NCBI GenBank assembly: GCA_013146195.2 | Contig: CM028379.1 | Span: 157,572,437 to 157,636,436, forward strand | Length of the DNA: 64,000 nt | Direction: 5' to 3' | From: Codonopsis lanceolata | Lineage: Eukaryota > Streptophyta > Magnoliopsida > Asterales > Campanulaceae | In this document: piece after piece, positions 21,123-33,207 of the stretch | Layout of the letters: every line of letters begins with the position of its first letter | How positions within the stretch are numbered: position 1 is the stretch's first letter | Notes under the pieces: generated by a model | The model's input: only the letters and a program-made list of their open reading frames with translations | Database searches by the model: none | Told to the model about the DNA's origin: nothing | Position numbers and translations under genes: made by a program

Positions 21123-21350
21123 CTTCCTCGCGTGCGGAGGATAAGCTTTTGTCCCACCTCCGTACGAGGATGAGAATGAGCACTTGGCTCATTTCTTTAT
21201 TTGCATCCTTCCTTGCGTGCCGAGGATAAGCTTTTGTCCCATCTCCGTACGAGAATGGGAATGAGCACTTGACTCATTTTTTTATTTGTAACCTTCCTCG
21301 TGTACCGAGGATAGGTTTTAGTCCCACCTCCGTACGAGGATAGGATGAGC
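21123..21350. repeat. 85-bp tandem repeat in the Tat-element 3' UTR
   Basis: Units start at 21123, 21208 and 21293, an exact 85-bp spacing, with the core AGGATAAGCTTTTGTCCCA. The third copy is partial. Such minisatellites between integrase and 3' LTR are common in Tat/Ogre-type elements. Confidence 0.85.
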
Positions 21351-21422
21351 TGATAGCGAACACATTTGCTTCGAAAATACACATTACTTATTCAATACTT
21401 CAAACTTTGCTCAGAGGTTACA

Positions 21423-22010
21423 TCAATGATAGTAGTTTTTAAGATGATCGGCATGCCATGGGTTTTTTAGAGGTGTGCAGTCGGGCTCTACCAGTCGATA
21501 GGTTCCTTCTTTCACGATGTTAGTTATTCTGAACGGGCCTTCCCAATTTGGTGAAAGTTTGTTCCTTCCTATCTTTCTACCAGCCGCATCTATCTTTATT
21601 AGGACCAAATCATCGACTAAGAAAGTTCTCGGTGTTACTTTCTTATCGTGATAGATCTTAGTAAGATTTTTGTAGTTGATCATTCTGAGGCGTGCTTCTA
21701 GTCGTTTTTCCTCGAGGTTGTCTAGATCAAGCTGTCTGGACAAGTTGTTTTGTTCTTGATCAAAGAAAGTGACCCGGACTGTCGGAAGGGCTAATTCAAC
21801 TGGTGCCATTGCTTCTGACCCATAAGTAAGTGCGAACGGGGTTTCACCAGTAGATCCCCGAATTGAGGTTCTGATTCCCCGTAGGACGATTGGCAACTGC
21901 TCCTGCCAGCTTGATTTTTTGTCGTCTAAATTTCTCTTTAGGGCATGCATAATCTTCTTGTTTCCTGCCTCTGCCTGACCATTGCCTTGTGGATGAGCCA
22001 CCGAGCACAT
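21423..22010 (-). pseudogene. Tat/Retand gypsy integrase, C-terminal half
   Basis: This piece encodes the part of the integrase catalytic core containing the catalytic Glu (HPQGNGQAEAGNKKI), then PFALTYGSEAMAPVEL and the C-terminal domain ending near NWEGPFRI and HADHLKNYYH. Ty3/gypsy integrases insert element cDNA into the host chromosome. The frame is open here but separated from the upstream core by frameshifts and a stop, so the enzyme is inactive. It closes the minus-strand pol region. Confidence 0.85.
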
Positions 22011-22529
22011 TCGATGTTTGACGTTCAGTCTTTCCCAGCTCGCCGTGAATTTTTTGGAAAACTAGGTGCCATGGTCGGAGATGATCATCCGAGGTAGTCC
22101 GAAACGACAAAAGATCTGCTCGTACACGAACTTTATTGCTTGGTCCTCGGTTATACTAGCAAGCGGTTTTGCTTTGATCCATTTGGTGAAGTAGTCCACC
22201 ACGATAATAACATACTCGCACCATGCATGCTTTAGTCAATTCCCCACATATCTTTGGGGAGGCCATGCCGGACCACCTGTTTGTAGGACCGAGGGAAGTC
22301 GTGGAATGTTTGCATATCTCTGGCACTTGTCGCATTTCCTCACATACTCCTCTGCGTCCCTTCTCATGCTCAGCCAGTAATACCCATGAAAGTTCATCTT
22401 GTCCGACAGGGTCCTCGGTTCTGGGTGTCCCCCACATTCTCCTTCATGTACCTCGGCCAGCAGATCCTTTACTGTTTCTGGCCGTATGCATCGAAGAAGA
22501 GGCTTTGTATTGGACCACTTGCATAGCAT
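22011..22529 (-). pseudogene. Tat/Retand gypsy integrase, zinc-binding domain and core start (broken)
   Basis: The 22236-22529 frame carries the HHCC zinc-binding motif (HEGECGGH, then CDKCQRY). Downstream, in other frames, are the core motif VVDYFTKW and the second Asp motif (ISDHGT), interrupted by at least one stop (about 22061) and frame changes. All three catalytic acidic positions can be located, but not in one open frame. Confidence 0.75.
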
Positions 22530-22571
22530 ACCTCCTATTACCGAGTATCTACATGCTCGGTTCCTTACTAT

Positions 22572-23033
22572 TCATGCTTCGCTCTTTCCTTCCGGTAGGA
22601 TGCCCTGTTCGATGTAGTCCCTTATGTCATCGATCCAACATCTTGAAGCCTCCGTGACTACCATAATCTCCTCCTGGTCGATGACTGAATTTTTGAGAAA
22701 CATGAATTCGACATCAGAAGGCACCTCCTCAGCTTCCGAGGATGCGATTTTGGAGAGGTAATCTGCTCGGGAATTACCATGTCTAAGGACTTGCTCCAGC
22801 ATCCAATATTTGAACTGTGTCAACAATTTTTGCGATAATTGTTGATATTTGGCCAACGCCAGGTGATTTTCTTCATATTCGCCCAGTACTTGTTTAACCA
22901 CCAATTGGGAATCACTGTAAATTACAATGTCCTCGGCCCCCAAGCGTAGTGCGAGCTTGATTCCAGAAACCAAAGCTTCATATTCAGCCTGATTGTTCGA
23001 AGTCTTAAAATGAAATCTTAAGGCAATATTCAA
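22572..23033 (-). pseudogene. Second (archaeal-type) RNase H of the Tat gypsy element
   Basis: The frame contains NNQAEYEAL, YSDSQLVVKQV and NSRADYLSKIAS, the acidic motifs of the additional RNase H domain (RVT_3 type). This domain follows the ordinary RNase H only in Tat-lineage Ty3/gypsy elements. Its presence fixes the lineage. The catalytic acidic residues appear present. It is open but separated from neighbouring pol domains by frame breaks. Confidence 0.85.
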
Positions 23034-23192
23034 CTCTCCTGACTTCGGAACGATCAGTGAAAGACCTGCACCACTTCTTTCTACCCCCGCAAATCCATCT
23101 ACAAATAAGACCCAATATTGAAAGGGCCTGGTCCTCGGCTGGTCGCCCGTTACAGTCGCTTATGTAGTCACAAGGGTGACCTCTTTGCCAAT

Positions 23193-23585
23193 TTATTCTT
23201 TGCCGGCCTTCTGCTTCATAAACGAAGTTTCAACGATGAAGTTGACCAGGACCTGTGCTCGAATCGTTTTCCTGGGCTCATAGTCGATGTCATATCCCAA
23301 AAGTTCGACCGACCATTTCAACATTCTGCCTGCCATATTCGGTTTGTGCGGAATTTTTCTTAGGGGAAAATTGGTGTACACTATAATCGAATGAGCCTGG
23401 AAGTAAGCTTTTAATTTCCAGACAACAATGACTAGGGCGAGGACTAACTTTTCAATCTTTAAGTATCTCCCTTCAACATCCGTCAGTGCATGAGAAACAT
23501 AATAAATTGGATTTTGAATTTTCTCTTCTTCTCTTATTAAAACTGCAGCAACTGCTAAGTCTGATGCTACCAAATATACATACAA
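23193..23585 (-). pseudogene. Gypsy RNase H domain (degenerate)
   Basis: This is recognisable as the RNase H following reverse transcriptase (VASDLAVAAVLIREEE, YYVSHALTDVEGRY, KPNMAGRMLKWSVELLGYD). Two positions that are Asp in the family are Asn here (YTNFPLRKI and LVNFIVE), each explainable by a G-to-A change, so the domain is probably inactive. It lies between RT and the second RNase H. Confidence 0.8.
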
Positions 23586-23654
23586 CTTTTCCTCTAGTAC
23601 TGGGACGCTGAGAAGTGGTGGTCGACCAAGGTATTCCCTGAGCTCCTCAAAAGC

Positions 23655-24413
23655 CTAGGCACAGTCATTGTTCCATTCAAACTTCTTGCCTCCCTTCAAT
23701 ATTTTGAAGAAGGGCAAGGTTTTCTCGGCTGACTTGGCGATGAAGCGACTAAGGGTCGTGATCCGACCATTGAGTTGTTGGACGTACTTGATCGAGGATG
23801 GAACGTCCATAGTTTTCAAAGCCTTTATCTTCTCTGGATTGGCGTCAATTCCTCTTTCATTGACCATGTATCCTAGGAACTTTACTGCTGTTACTTCGAA
23901 CGCACACTTGGCCGGGTTTAGCTTCATCTTGTTCTTTCTCAGATTTGAGAAAGTTTCCCGCAAGTCATTGGTGTGATCGGAGTGTTTGGTTTTGATAACC
24001 ATGTCATCAATGTATGCTTCCACATTTCTGCCCAACTGGTCGCCGAACACTTTGTTCACCATTCTCTGGTAGGTAGCCCCCGTATTCTTGAGGCCAAAAG
24101 GCATCATAATATAACAATACAATCCTCCAGCAGCTCGGAATGCTGTGTGTATCTGGTCGGCCATCCACATCTTGATTTGGTGATAACCCGAATAAGCATC
24201 CACAAAGCTGAGGATTTTGTGCCCAGAGATGGAGTCCACGAGCTGATCGATCCTAGGTAGTGGGTACCAATCTTTTCGGCAGGCTTTGTTGAGGTGAGTA
24301 AAGTCCACGCACATTCTCAATTTCCCAGTTACTTTCTTCACCATAACCACATTTGCAATCCAGGTTGCATACATGACTTCTTTTATAATTTTGGCCTTCA
24401 ACAATTTAGACAC
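23655..24413 (-). pseudogene. Gypsy reverse transcriptase
   Basis: RT copies element RNA into DNA. Visible motifs in order are WIANVVMVKKVTGKLRMCVD, YPLPRIDQLVDS, FVDAYSGYHQI, MPFGLKNTGATYQRM, the catalytic box YIDDMVIKT and KCAFEVTAVKFLGYMV. The catalytic YIDD is intact. The frame is open for 252 codons. The preceding N-terminal part (about 24414-24619) is in another frame. Confidence 0.9.
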
Positions 24414-25348
24414 TTCTTCTTTTATGGCTTTTTGTTTTTCCCATGAAAAGATTCGTGCCTTTTGTTATATAGGAGTGAAATCGGGGTCAATGTTTTTTTA
24501 TGATTGTTACGCGCTCTTCCTTCGGTATCTCTCTTCTTACCCTGACCTTCTGCTCGGGGAAGTCGAGGTTAATCACAATTTCATCAAGGTCCTCATTTGA
24601 CTCGATAGCTGGGTGGTGATCAACGTCCAAAATTTCGATTGTGATTACTTTTGTGGTGACCTGGTCTCTCTTTTTGTCGTGCTCGGCAATAATTGAGGTG
24701 CCGAAATGGTCCATGTTTCCCTTTTTTTTCTGGCGAGCTGGCATTCCCGACTCGCTTCTCACCTTTTTCTAGCGAGCTGGCGTTCCCAACTCGCCTTAAT
24801 TGATATGTTTGGGTATGCTCGGGGAGTGATGAAATCAGTTCCTCCATCTCTCGGAGCCTTTTGGTCGTTCTGCTTATTTCAACCACATCTCCTTCGGGCA
24901 TGGTGATCCTCACTTTTTCCTTACGCGTCTTTTCCTTGTAGATGTAGTCCATGGTGCTCGCTGGATCATTTAAGACCATGTCTATCCCTTTTTCAGTAGG
25001 GAATTTTATTCTTTGGTGAGCCATAGACGCAACTATCTGGAACTTTGTTTGAGAAGGTGATCCCAATATAGTGTTGTATGGGGATGGTAGATCGAGTACC
25101 AAAAATTCGACCTCCTCTATTCGAGGAGTCATGCTTTCTTCCCCCAAAGTCACCATGAGGATGATAGCTCCTTTTACCGCCACCTTGTGACCGGTAAACC
25201 CTTCCAGGTGTACGTTGCTCGGCCTTATGTGAGCATCTCCTAACTCCATCCCTTTGAAACAAGAATAATACAAGATATCCCTTCCAGCTTCTGTGTCAAC
25301 TAGTACCCGCTTTACCTCGCTGTCATGGATTCTCACTCGGAGAGTCAA
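24414..25348 (-). pseudogene. Gypsy aspartic protease and linker to RT
   Basis: The frame 24620-25348 starts MTLRVRIHDSEVKRVLVDT. The retropepsin active site DTG is altered to DTE (VLVDTEAGRDILYY), so activity is unlikely. It continues with EEVEFLVLDLPSPYNTILG, the usual second half of Tat proteases. Two near-identical copies of RVGNASS (about 24735-24785) mark a small duplication. The linker to RT is frameshifted. Confidence 0.8.
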
Positions 25349-25367
25349 AGGCTGTTGACGGGCAGTT

Positions 25368-26280
25368 TCACTTGTGGCTATCTCTCTTGGCCAGAAGGTA
25401 ATTCCTCCTGCTTCGTCGGATAGGGGGCATCATGTTGACCACATGTTTTAGGTTGTAAATCATGTGTTTCAACTGAGTCCCACTTGGTGTAGACTCCCTT
25501 ATGGTGTCGATCACATTCCTAGGGCCCCCATTATTTGGTCGGGGGCTTTGATTTCTCTTTGGCTCTCTCTGCCTTACCCCTTGGTCGTTGCTCTTCTTCT
25601 CGAACCTCCTGAGATCGCCCCTGTCGATCAACTTCTGAATGGCTTTCTTCAGGTTGATACATTCCTTGGTCGTATGACTGACATCTTTGTGGAAGGCACA
25701 CAGTTTATTGGGGTTGCGAGGATATCGAGTATCCTTTAGCGGCCACGGCCTGTCTATTTTGCCTTGATCAAGCAAGACGTTCATTATGTACTCGCGAGTG
25801 GTGGTAATGGGGGTCCAATCGATTTCATCCCATCTGTTTTTGCCTTGATTATCCTCCTCTTTGTAGGCTGATCCTCGCCCCCCTTTGTTCGAATTATCGT
25901 GGGCCCGATGCGTTCCATCGTGCTCTTTCTTTTTCCAGTCTTTCTTCTCATTCCCCTTCTTCTTTGCCTCCTCGGTATTGATCACCCGAATAGCATGGGC
26001 ATACATTTCACCGACTAAGGTTTGGTCCCGCAACATCATCTCTTGTCTCATCAACCCCTGTTGTTAGCCAAAGATGAAGCACGTCTTGATCGACTCCTCG
26101 GAAATGTACGGTATTTGGTCGACCATGGCCATGAATCTGTCCATGTATGTCTGGTTCGACTCATTTATCCGTTGTTGTATAATGCACAAGTCGGTCTGCT
26201 TCTTTGGCTGAAGTCCTGCCAAGGAGACCTGTATACCATTTTAATGCTTTCCCTTTGAGAGTCCCCGTAAATATCTTTCC
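25368..26280 (-). pseudogene. Gypsy gag, C-terminal half (broken)
   Basis: Between 26280 and 26064 the core gag domain reads in part as GTLKGKALKWYTGL and QTYMDRFMAMVDQIP, ending at an in-frame TAG near 26064. The open frame 25368-26054 follows with GEMYAHAIRVINTEEAKKK, basic linkers and the Tat-type knuckle-like motif CAFHKDVSHTTKECINLKKA. Gag forms the virus-like particle and binds element RNA. Stops and frame changes show it is defunct. Confidence 0.8.
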
Positions 26281-27237
26281 TCATGCATCCTCGTCATCAG
26301 GGTCCACTGCGTTCATTTTGTCCTCGAAGCTGCTCATATGATCGACAGCATTAGTGAGGCCCTGATATGGTTCAAAAGTTGGGATTTTCTTATCAGGTAA
26401 TGGGGTCTTCCTCATCCTTTCCTGGAATGGGCCATTTTTAGCGGGGGGTAACAACATATGTTTTCCTTTCTCCATGGCCTCAAGTCTACCACGGAGGAAT
26501 TTCACCTCCTGTTCTACGGCCAAGGATGGTTTATTGGTCGGTTTTTGCACCTCGGTGGTCGCGTTCCGACCACTCTTCGGGTGCCCTGCTCCTGATTGCT
26601 GGGAATGAGTACAATGTCCGCATGTCTTATTTTTCATTACCTCGGTCCTTGACTTGGACACTCCTTCCTCGCTCCTTTCTCTAGTACGGTGAGGATGGTT
26701 TGGCTCACTTGGGAAAGTTACCCGACTGTGGATGTTAGGCTTAGAAGTATGCTCACTCATCCTATCTCCCAACCGGGATCTCACACTGGGCCAAGGTATA
26801 GCTTTCTCTTTTCCTTTGTCTTTGGAAGCAGCCTTTTTAAGGATTTGAGCTGGTTCCTCCTGGGGCACTGTTTTAGTCGCTGCCCTTGCTTTTTTCTGAA
26901 GCGCGAACATTTTAATCTCGGCCTCTTGAATTCCCGTGAGGTAAAGTATCTGGCGTTCCCAGAACCTTGCCCCTACCAAGAGCTCGTCCTGCTCGGTGGC
27001 CTTGTTCTTCTCTACTTGAGAGTGTTCCACCTGAGCCTCTTCCCCGTCAACATCAAAGAAGGCGCTTGCTTGGCCGGTGGTACCTCCTATGTTGTGAGCA
27101 GCCTCTTGGTCGCCCTTTCCTCCCAACGCATTTGAGGTTGCGGTGGCGAGGTCCATGTCAGTTACTTTGCTTGCAGGTGAGGGGGGTGGTATGTTCGTTC
27201 CTTGTTGGTTTTGCTTTGTGGGAGTTTGTTTATCCAT
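26281..27237 (-). pseudogene. Gypsy gag, N-terminal half
   Basis: The start ATG is at 27237 (MDKQTPTKQNQ), about 80 bp from the point where the copia element interrupts the 5' region. The product is 318 residues, hydrophilic, with charged coiled-coil-like stretches (VEQEVKFLRGRLEAMEKG) and the conserved PLPDKKIPTFEPYQGLTN lead-in to the gag core. It ends in DPDDEDA and a stop where the gag core should continue. Confidence 0.8.
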
Positions 27238-27318
27238 TTCTTTAGAGTTATGGCTTAGTGATGGAATATGACTATTCCCAACAACGGAACCACTTGATCA
27301 CGCCACAAAGATGGGGTG

Positions 27319-28366
27319 TGTTGAATCTTGCATTAAATTAAAATTTTCTTAAAATCATTCCACTTGATTGTCAGTCAAGAACTTAAAAATTATTTTGGTC
27401 AGGCCGTAATTGTTTATCAGTCACTTGTTCTACTGACCATAACGATTTTAGTGTTAGTTTGCTTTCCTTTTTTGATTGAACAAATACTTGTACTGACACT
27501 TTCTTGCTTTATGTTTTTTGTAGATATTCTGCTAGATATTCTTTCCCAGGATCTTTTGAGATCTTGTATCTGCCAAGCACATTTTCAAATTCAAAATGTG
27601 TTTCTAACGGGTTACTCTTGAAGTTCATCTATAAATACCCACCGGAAGCATTTTTGAAGATATATATAGAAGTCTGAAGCATCATACTTTCAAGAAATTC
27701 TCTGCGTTTTAGTCTTCTCATAAACCATAGCTAGATAATCCTTCTTGTACAATTCTTTCTAATTATTGTTCAAGCAAACACTGAGTGATTCCTTTTCATA
27801 TCTTTTGAAATCAGTCAGTTTGTCTCACGAGTTTGATTGCTTCTCAATCATTCTCCACAAACACCGGTCTTTTGTTGTACACCAATCCTTTAGAGATCAA
27901 ATAGATTTTTTAATAAAATTAGTGCACTTCAAAAATCCAAGTCTGACCAACTTGGTAGTGGACGTAGCAGTTTATCTGTGAACCACTTCAACTGATTTGT
28001 TTGCCATTACTTATCCTCTTGCAAACTGACCTAACACTTAAGAAGTTTTTAACTGATTAAGTGTCAGCCAGTCTCTATCATACTTGTTTACTTACTTGTT
28101 CTCATAAATTGTATTTCAGTTTCTTCTTCACATTCAGTGATCTACTTGAAAAGCCAACCTATTTTGAAAACTGTTGTGTCAGCTAGCTGACCAACTTTCA
28201 TCAGCTTAAGGAATTTTCAAAGTGTCAGCCAGCTGACCAATTTCCAATGACTGACCAAACTAGTTTCCCGCTGCCAATTTTACAAGTTTTTACAAATCAA
28301 CCCTCAAAGTTTTAAAAGGCTATTCATACCCCCCTCTAGCCTTATTTGTTGCCTACTGGACTTACA
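27319..28366 (+). repeat. 5' LTR of the SIRE-type element
   Basis: 1048 bp, TG..CA ended. A TATA box (CTATAAATA) is at 27629-27637. The 3' part contains several GTCAGC/GCTGAC motifs. Confidence 0.9.
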
Positions 28367-28367
28367 A

Positions 28368-28381
28368 TTGGTATCAGAGCC
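28368..28381 (+). other. Primer-binding site (initiator tRNA-Met)
   Basis: TTGGTATCAGAGCC starts 2 bases after the LTR. It is the standard copia minus-strand primer site complementary to the 3' end of initiator Met tRNA. Confidence 0.92.
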
Positions 28382-28431
28382 TGCTTTTTGAAAAACTATT
28401 TTTCCAAGCCTAACAGCTTGAAAGCTCGATC

Positions 28432-29287
28432 ATGGCAACTCTAAAAGCTTTTCAATCAAACAATGTTACTCAAGTACCCATTTTTTATGAAGATCACTTT
28501 GATATTTGGAAGGAAAGGATTACAAGATATATGAACAATATAGATAAACGATTGATGGAATGTGTGAGAAGTGGTCCTATGCAGCCTATGAAAATTAATA
28601 CTAAAGTTGGTAAATATTCTACTGCAGATGATGATACCATAAACCCTCTTGCTCCTGTAGATGAAGAATACGACCTCAAACCTCAATCACAATGGACTGA
28701 GGAAGATAAAATTACTGATGGACTGGATGCTAGAGCTGTACACATTCTGTCAAGTGCTATACCTGATGAAAACTACAAACAAATCTATGACTATGTGACT
28801 GCCAAAGAAATTTGGGATGCTCTTGTTGAATATGTGGAAGGAGACCAAAACACCAAGGACAACAAACTCTATGATTGTATACAAGAGTTTGATGCCTTCA
28901 AGAAGGACCCAAAATAATCTTTAAAGAATGCTTACGACAGATTTCTCGAGGTAAGTAATAGATGTTCTTCTCTTGGTAAAGTCTATAGTATGAAAGATTT
29001 GAATATGTGTTTTCTTAGTAGCTTGGGAAGTAGATGGCATGTTAAGGTCACTGCCATTAAGGAAGCAAGAGACTTGAACAAAACTCATATACGTAGTCTT
29101 GTTGCAAGTCTAAAAATCTATGAAAAAGAAGTTCTCAAAACTCAAGAAATTGAGAAAAATTTTAAAGGTATATCTCTTCAAGCTGAAGAAGAAACATCAA
29201 AAACTTCTACATCTCTGTCAGATGATGACTTTGATGAAGATGAATTTGCTGCTTTTGCTAGACAATTTAGAAAGTATAAATCTTTTT
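28432..29287 (+). pseudogene. SIRE-type gag, N-terminal part (one in-frame stop)
   Basis: The frame from ATG 28432 encodes FYEDHFDIWKERITRYM, AVHILSSAIPDENYKQIY and AKEIWDALVEYVEG, the copia gag (UBN2-like) domain. It stops at TAA 28915-28917. The same frame continues through SLGKVYSMKDLNMCFLSSLG and KVTAIKEARDLNKT to about 29287. Only the single stop breaks this region. Gag packages element RNA in cytoplasmic particles. Confidence 0.85.
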
Positions 29288-30642
29288 AAAAGAACTTTCA
29301 AAAACCTTCAACAAACTTTCAAAAGTCTTCATCAAATCCTCAAAAACCTTCATCAAGCTTCCAAAGACCTTCTACTTCAAACTTTCAAAAGCCTTACTTA
29401 AAAACTAATGAAGACAAGGTTGAGAAAGAACAACTGTTGTGCTTTAACTGTAGAAAACCTGGTCATTTTGCTTCAAATTGTCCTTTTACAAAAAATGAGT
29501 ATTATAAAAGAGCTCCCAGAAATTTTGAAAAACAAAAGGGTTTGGTTGCTGAAGATCAAAATCTTGCAACATGGATTGAAACATTTCGAAGATGAATCTG
29601 GCGATTTTTGAACAAGAAGCAAATATGTGTCTTGTTGCAGAATCAGCAATATATGATTCAGAAAATGAGTTTCCTAGTCCAAAATATTCAAAAGAATCTG
29701 AAAATGAGCTGCCAAGGTCATCAAACCTGATCAGTTTGTGGTTAAGAAAATAGGAAATGGATTTTATGGACAAGGAATCATAAGTCAGCCAGAAAGAAAA
29801 GTCAAGTCAACTTCTCAAGGACCGACACCAAACCTAAGCAATGTGTCAAAAAGGCGGAGGAGAAGGACTCAAGTGTTGATGATTTCTTTGGAACAAATGC
29901 ATGAAATGTATTCCAAGTTTGAAACACTTAAAAGAATCCATGTTTCTTTATCCGAGATTTTAAAAGAATTTCTAAAGAAAACTGTGAGCTTAAAGATCAA
30001 TGAGCTTTACAAAGTTCAAAGAAAAGAATTGTGCAACTTAAAAGCCTCAATGAAAAACATGAGATTCAAGCAAAAATCTCGATGCCCAGATTGCCGACCT
30101 TGTAGAAAGAAATCTTTGACCAATGTTGTTGATACTTACTCAAAGTCAAAAGGCATTGTAGAAACCATCATCAGTCAACAGAAAAGTCATGAAGACCAAC
30201 ATGGTCTTGGATACTCAAAGGATGATGAAGACTGTGAAGGGATCGGTTTATAATGCTGTGCCTTTCACATATCCCAAAAACATGAATCAGCTCAAGAGGT
30301 CGATTAACAAAAAGGATAAGCTGAACAATGACAGCTTGTCGGCCTTCCGTGGCCACAAGCCTCAAACTCGCCTAACTCAACAACTGACAAATGTCAGTCA
30401 ACTAACAAATGTCAGCTAGATGACAAAAGATGAGGATTCAGAAGAAAGGCAACTAACAAGTTCAAACCAATAAATTTTTTTGTTGCTAAGACCTCTAAGC
30501 TGAGTCATAAGGAATCAAAGAATTCACCTCAAATGACTGATAAACCTGGTTATCACAAGTGTAATAATTGTTCTACTCTTGGTCATCAGTCTCATGAATG
30601 CTTGTATAGATTTAAACCTATTGACAGAATCAAGATGCCTAA
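29288..30642 (+). pseudogene. SIRE-type gag C-terminal tail: zinc knuckle and coiled coil (frameshifted)
   Basis: A Phe-Gln-Lys-Pro-Ser-rich repeat (NFQKPSS-like, 29290-29400) leads to a CCHC zinc knuckle (CFNCRKPGHFASNC, about 29440-29480). Next is a long charged helical stretch with MYSKFETLKRIHVSLSEILK in the frame 29738-30253. A second C-x2-C motif (CNNCSTLGHQSHEC, about 30561-30602) follows just before the solo LTR insertion. Several frame changes occur. Long coiled coils after the knuckle are typical of Sirevirus gag. Confidence 0.75.
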
Positions 30643-33202
30643 TGTGAGAACCCGAAACCTACTTGTATACTTGTCTTCCATACATGTTTAACATGATTAG
30701 AATATGTTTTTAACATGCTAGTAATATCCCTAACATGTTTGACTCGATTGCATTCCTTGATCGAACCGTTATTGCCGTATCGAACGCCTATTGCCTTGCA
30801 TGCTCTAGATTGACTTGTTCTTGCTCGGGCTTTGATATTTGGACTTAGCCAAGACCTTGAGAGACATTTATAATTGTTTTTAGGACCCTTGATACTCATT
30901 CTAATGCTTCTTGGAGTTGTACATGCCTTATACGCGTTATACGTGCAAATCTCGAACTGTTTGACCTAAAGTATGGCACGAGGAATCGTTCTCCCCGCCA
31001 ACCGAACATTTTGGGCTTTGTTCGGCCACCATAACCGAACATTATGAAGGATGTTCGGCCTCCACAACCGAACAAAGGAAGATTTAAAGAAAACGTGATT
31101 TTTTCTAACATTGGCCGACACATTGTGCCCTTACTAAACCTCTACCATTAGTGACTTAAACCACTTGTATTAGAGTCTTATTAGCCTAATCTAAGCCTAA
31201 TTAAGATTAATAAACCTATTCCTATCACTCATCATTTGACAAGTGTTCCTCATTAACACTTAATCAAGCTAATCTACACTACATCAGCTCTACTCTTCAT
31301 TTCACGACTCATTTCTTCCGCCTTGTCTTCTCCGGTCTAGGGAGAGCTTGTGCGTGAGAGTCTTGGTGAGATTAGTGCGTGAGGGGTTGGCTTCCAAGAG
31401 ATTCAAGACCCGCTTGCGATTCCGAGACCGCCGTTGCGTCGCCGCCGTCGATACGAGCGATTTCACCGTCGGTTTTTTCTTGCGTCTTTTGCTTGGCTTG
31501 AGGTAAGCTATCAATTTCCCTTAGGTCCATGTTAGAGATAACATGCTACCTCTTCTTGCTCCCCTTCTCTCATGTCTAATTCATTGCTCTCCTTGATTTC
31601 TACCATGATATTGGAGTAATTTTGAGAGTACGAAAATCAGGGAATAATAGACTATGAATGCAAATGCTTTGATTTGGACACTAAGCCTAGAAGTAAAAGT
31701 GTTCTACTCTATATTAGGAATAATTATTATTCTTGGGTCATAGACTTTCGACCATTATTTGGGGAACACGTGATCTAGGGTTCCATAATTTAGGAGCTTG
31801 AGTTTATTGTTAGCTATGGTTATAAATTGGATTAATGACTTAGATTAATCAATGCGATGACTTAGAAAAGAGTTGGAAATGCAAATAGTACTTTAACTCT
31901 ACAAGCTTGGATTTATAGAAATGACTCAACGGAGTCGACAATAGTGAGCTATTGAACAATACCGGCTCAATGATCGATCCCGACGACGTTATTGCATGCG
32001 TTACACTAGAAAACTAATTCTAGACTCTTGAAATGGATTAACTATCATGCTTGTATCTTTATGACATAATAAATGCATACTTGATATATTGAGTTCGCTC
32101 TTGTCGAGCTCATTCTTGCTTGTTTATTGATGAGATTATATACTTGTCTCGAGCGAGGGCGCTCTTGTCGGACTCGTTCCATACTAACCATTGTTGAGTA
32201 AATCTTACGCTTGGCATTGCATGAGTCCACCGGTGGCGTGCTTGATCATGTCACACACCTCCGCTGGCCACGGTGGGGAAGAGCTCTCTTGGCCAACCAA
32301 TACGCGACCATTGAGATTGACTTCATGTTTATCCGAGAATATACTCGGAAGATCGATGTATCATCACACCCATCGATTCATGCACGTCATGAAGGTGTGC
32401 ATTTTGCGGGTCTGGCGACCCAGCTCCATATCCTCATATTATGTGACTATGTGCAATAACGTGCAACTCATATACTTGATCTACATGCTTGTAATATTGT
32501 CTTGCCTAACGTGTTGCATATTGTCATGTCATGCATGATTGATAGCTTACGAGTCATTATTACTTACCCGTTCCCCTGTACTTTTTTTTAGATCCTAGCA
32601 GGTCAGGACCTTCCCGTTGAGGATCGCAGTGCTCGTATACTTTAGTGCTCTTTTGATCAGGCTCTTGCAGTCGAAGAGGTGGATTTAGAAGTCCTCTTAT
32701 CTTCTTTTGTATTTTGCAAGGACGATGGGTATAAGCTAGTCATCTAGACTATGCTTGGGATTGTATAGACTTGTACTCGTGTATCCTGTTAGCTACTTGT
32801 AGTGTTAACTCTTGTAGTTTATATACTCCTTTGATCCCGGCAATTGTGTTAGCCGTGCCTTGTATATCTTGTTAGTGTTCACTAGCTTAGACTTCCGCTG
32901 AGCATCCTATTAGCTCTTATTTATTTCCTTGTCATATCTACTGCTTAGCTTGGGTTCCGGCTGTAGTGTCGCCGAAGACTTGGATTAATTGCTTAACTGT
33001 TTATCAGGTGAAATCGTTTTTTTTAAATGCCGACCTTTTGTGTCGAGTTCTCTTGCGACTGAAATGTTGCGTCACGCCAGTTTTAAAAATAAAATATTTT
33101 GATTCCTTGCATGTTCGTTCCTTTCTTGTCCTGTCTTGTCTTGTTTGGCGCTTCGGCCCGCGGTTCCATCTCGGGTCCGGGGTCGGGGTCGGGGTCGCCA
33201 TA
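30643..33202 (+). mobile_element. 2.56-kb solo LTR (Tekay/Del-like) nested in the SIRE-type element
   Basis: The host coding sequence is split inside codons for KMPN / FRQVWLPKK. The target CCTAA is duplicated at 30638-30642 and 33203-33207. The insert begins TGTGAGAACCCGAAACC and ends GGGGTCGCCATA, typical of long chromovirus LTRs, and contains no retroviral coding. Length and start match the Tekay/Del group best. The open frames inside (for example 31302-31514) have no recognisable product. Confidence 0.8.
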
Positions 33203-33207
33203 CCTAA

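Larger units (their letters stand above)
20564..27318 (-). mobile_element. Ty3/gypsy Tat/Retand-type retrotransposon, body
   Basis: Domain order on minus is gag, protease, RT, RNase H, second RNase H, integrase, 85-bp repeats, which is diagnostic of the Tat lineage. All frames are interrupted. The 3' LTR is cut off at 20564 by the Athila-like LTR. The 5' LTR lies at 39681-40399, displaced by the SIRE-type element inserted at 27318/27319. Confidence 0.85.

Noticed and set aside
22223..22657. 144-codon plus-strand frame
   Set aside because: Shadow of the gypsy integrase zinc-binding and RNase H regions on minus.
26689..27245. Plus-strand frames opposite gypsy gag
   Set aside because: Shadows of the 318-codon gag frame on minus, which has the family motifs.
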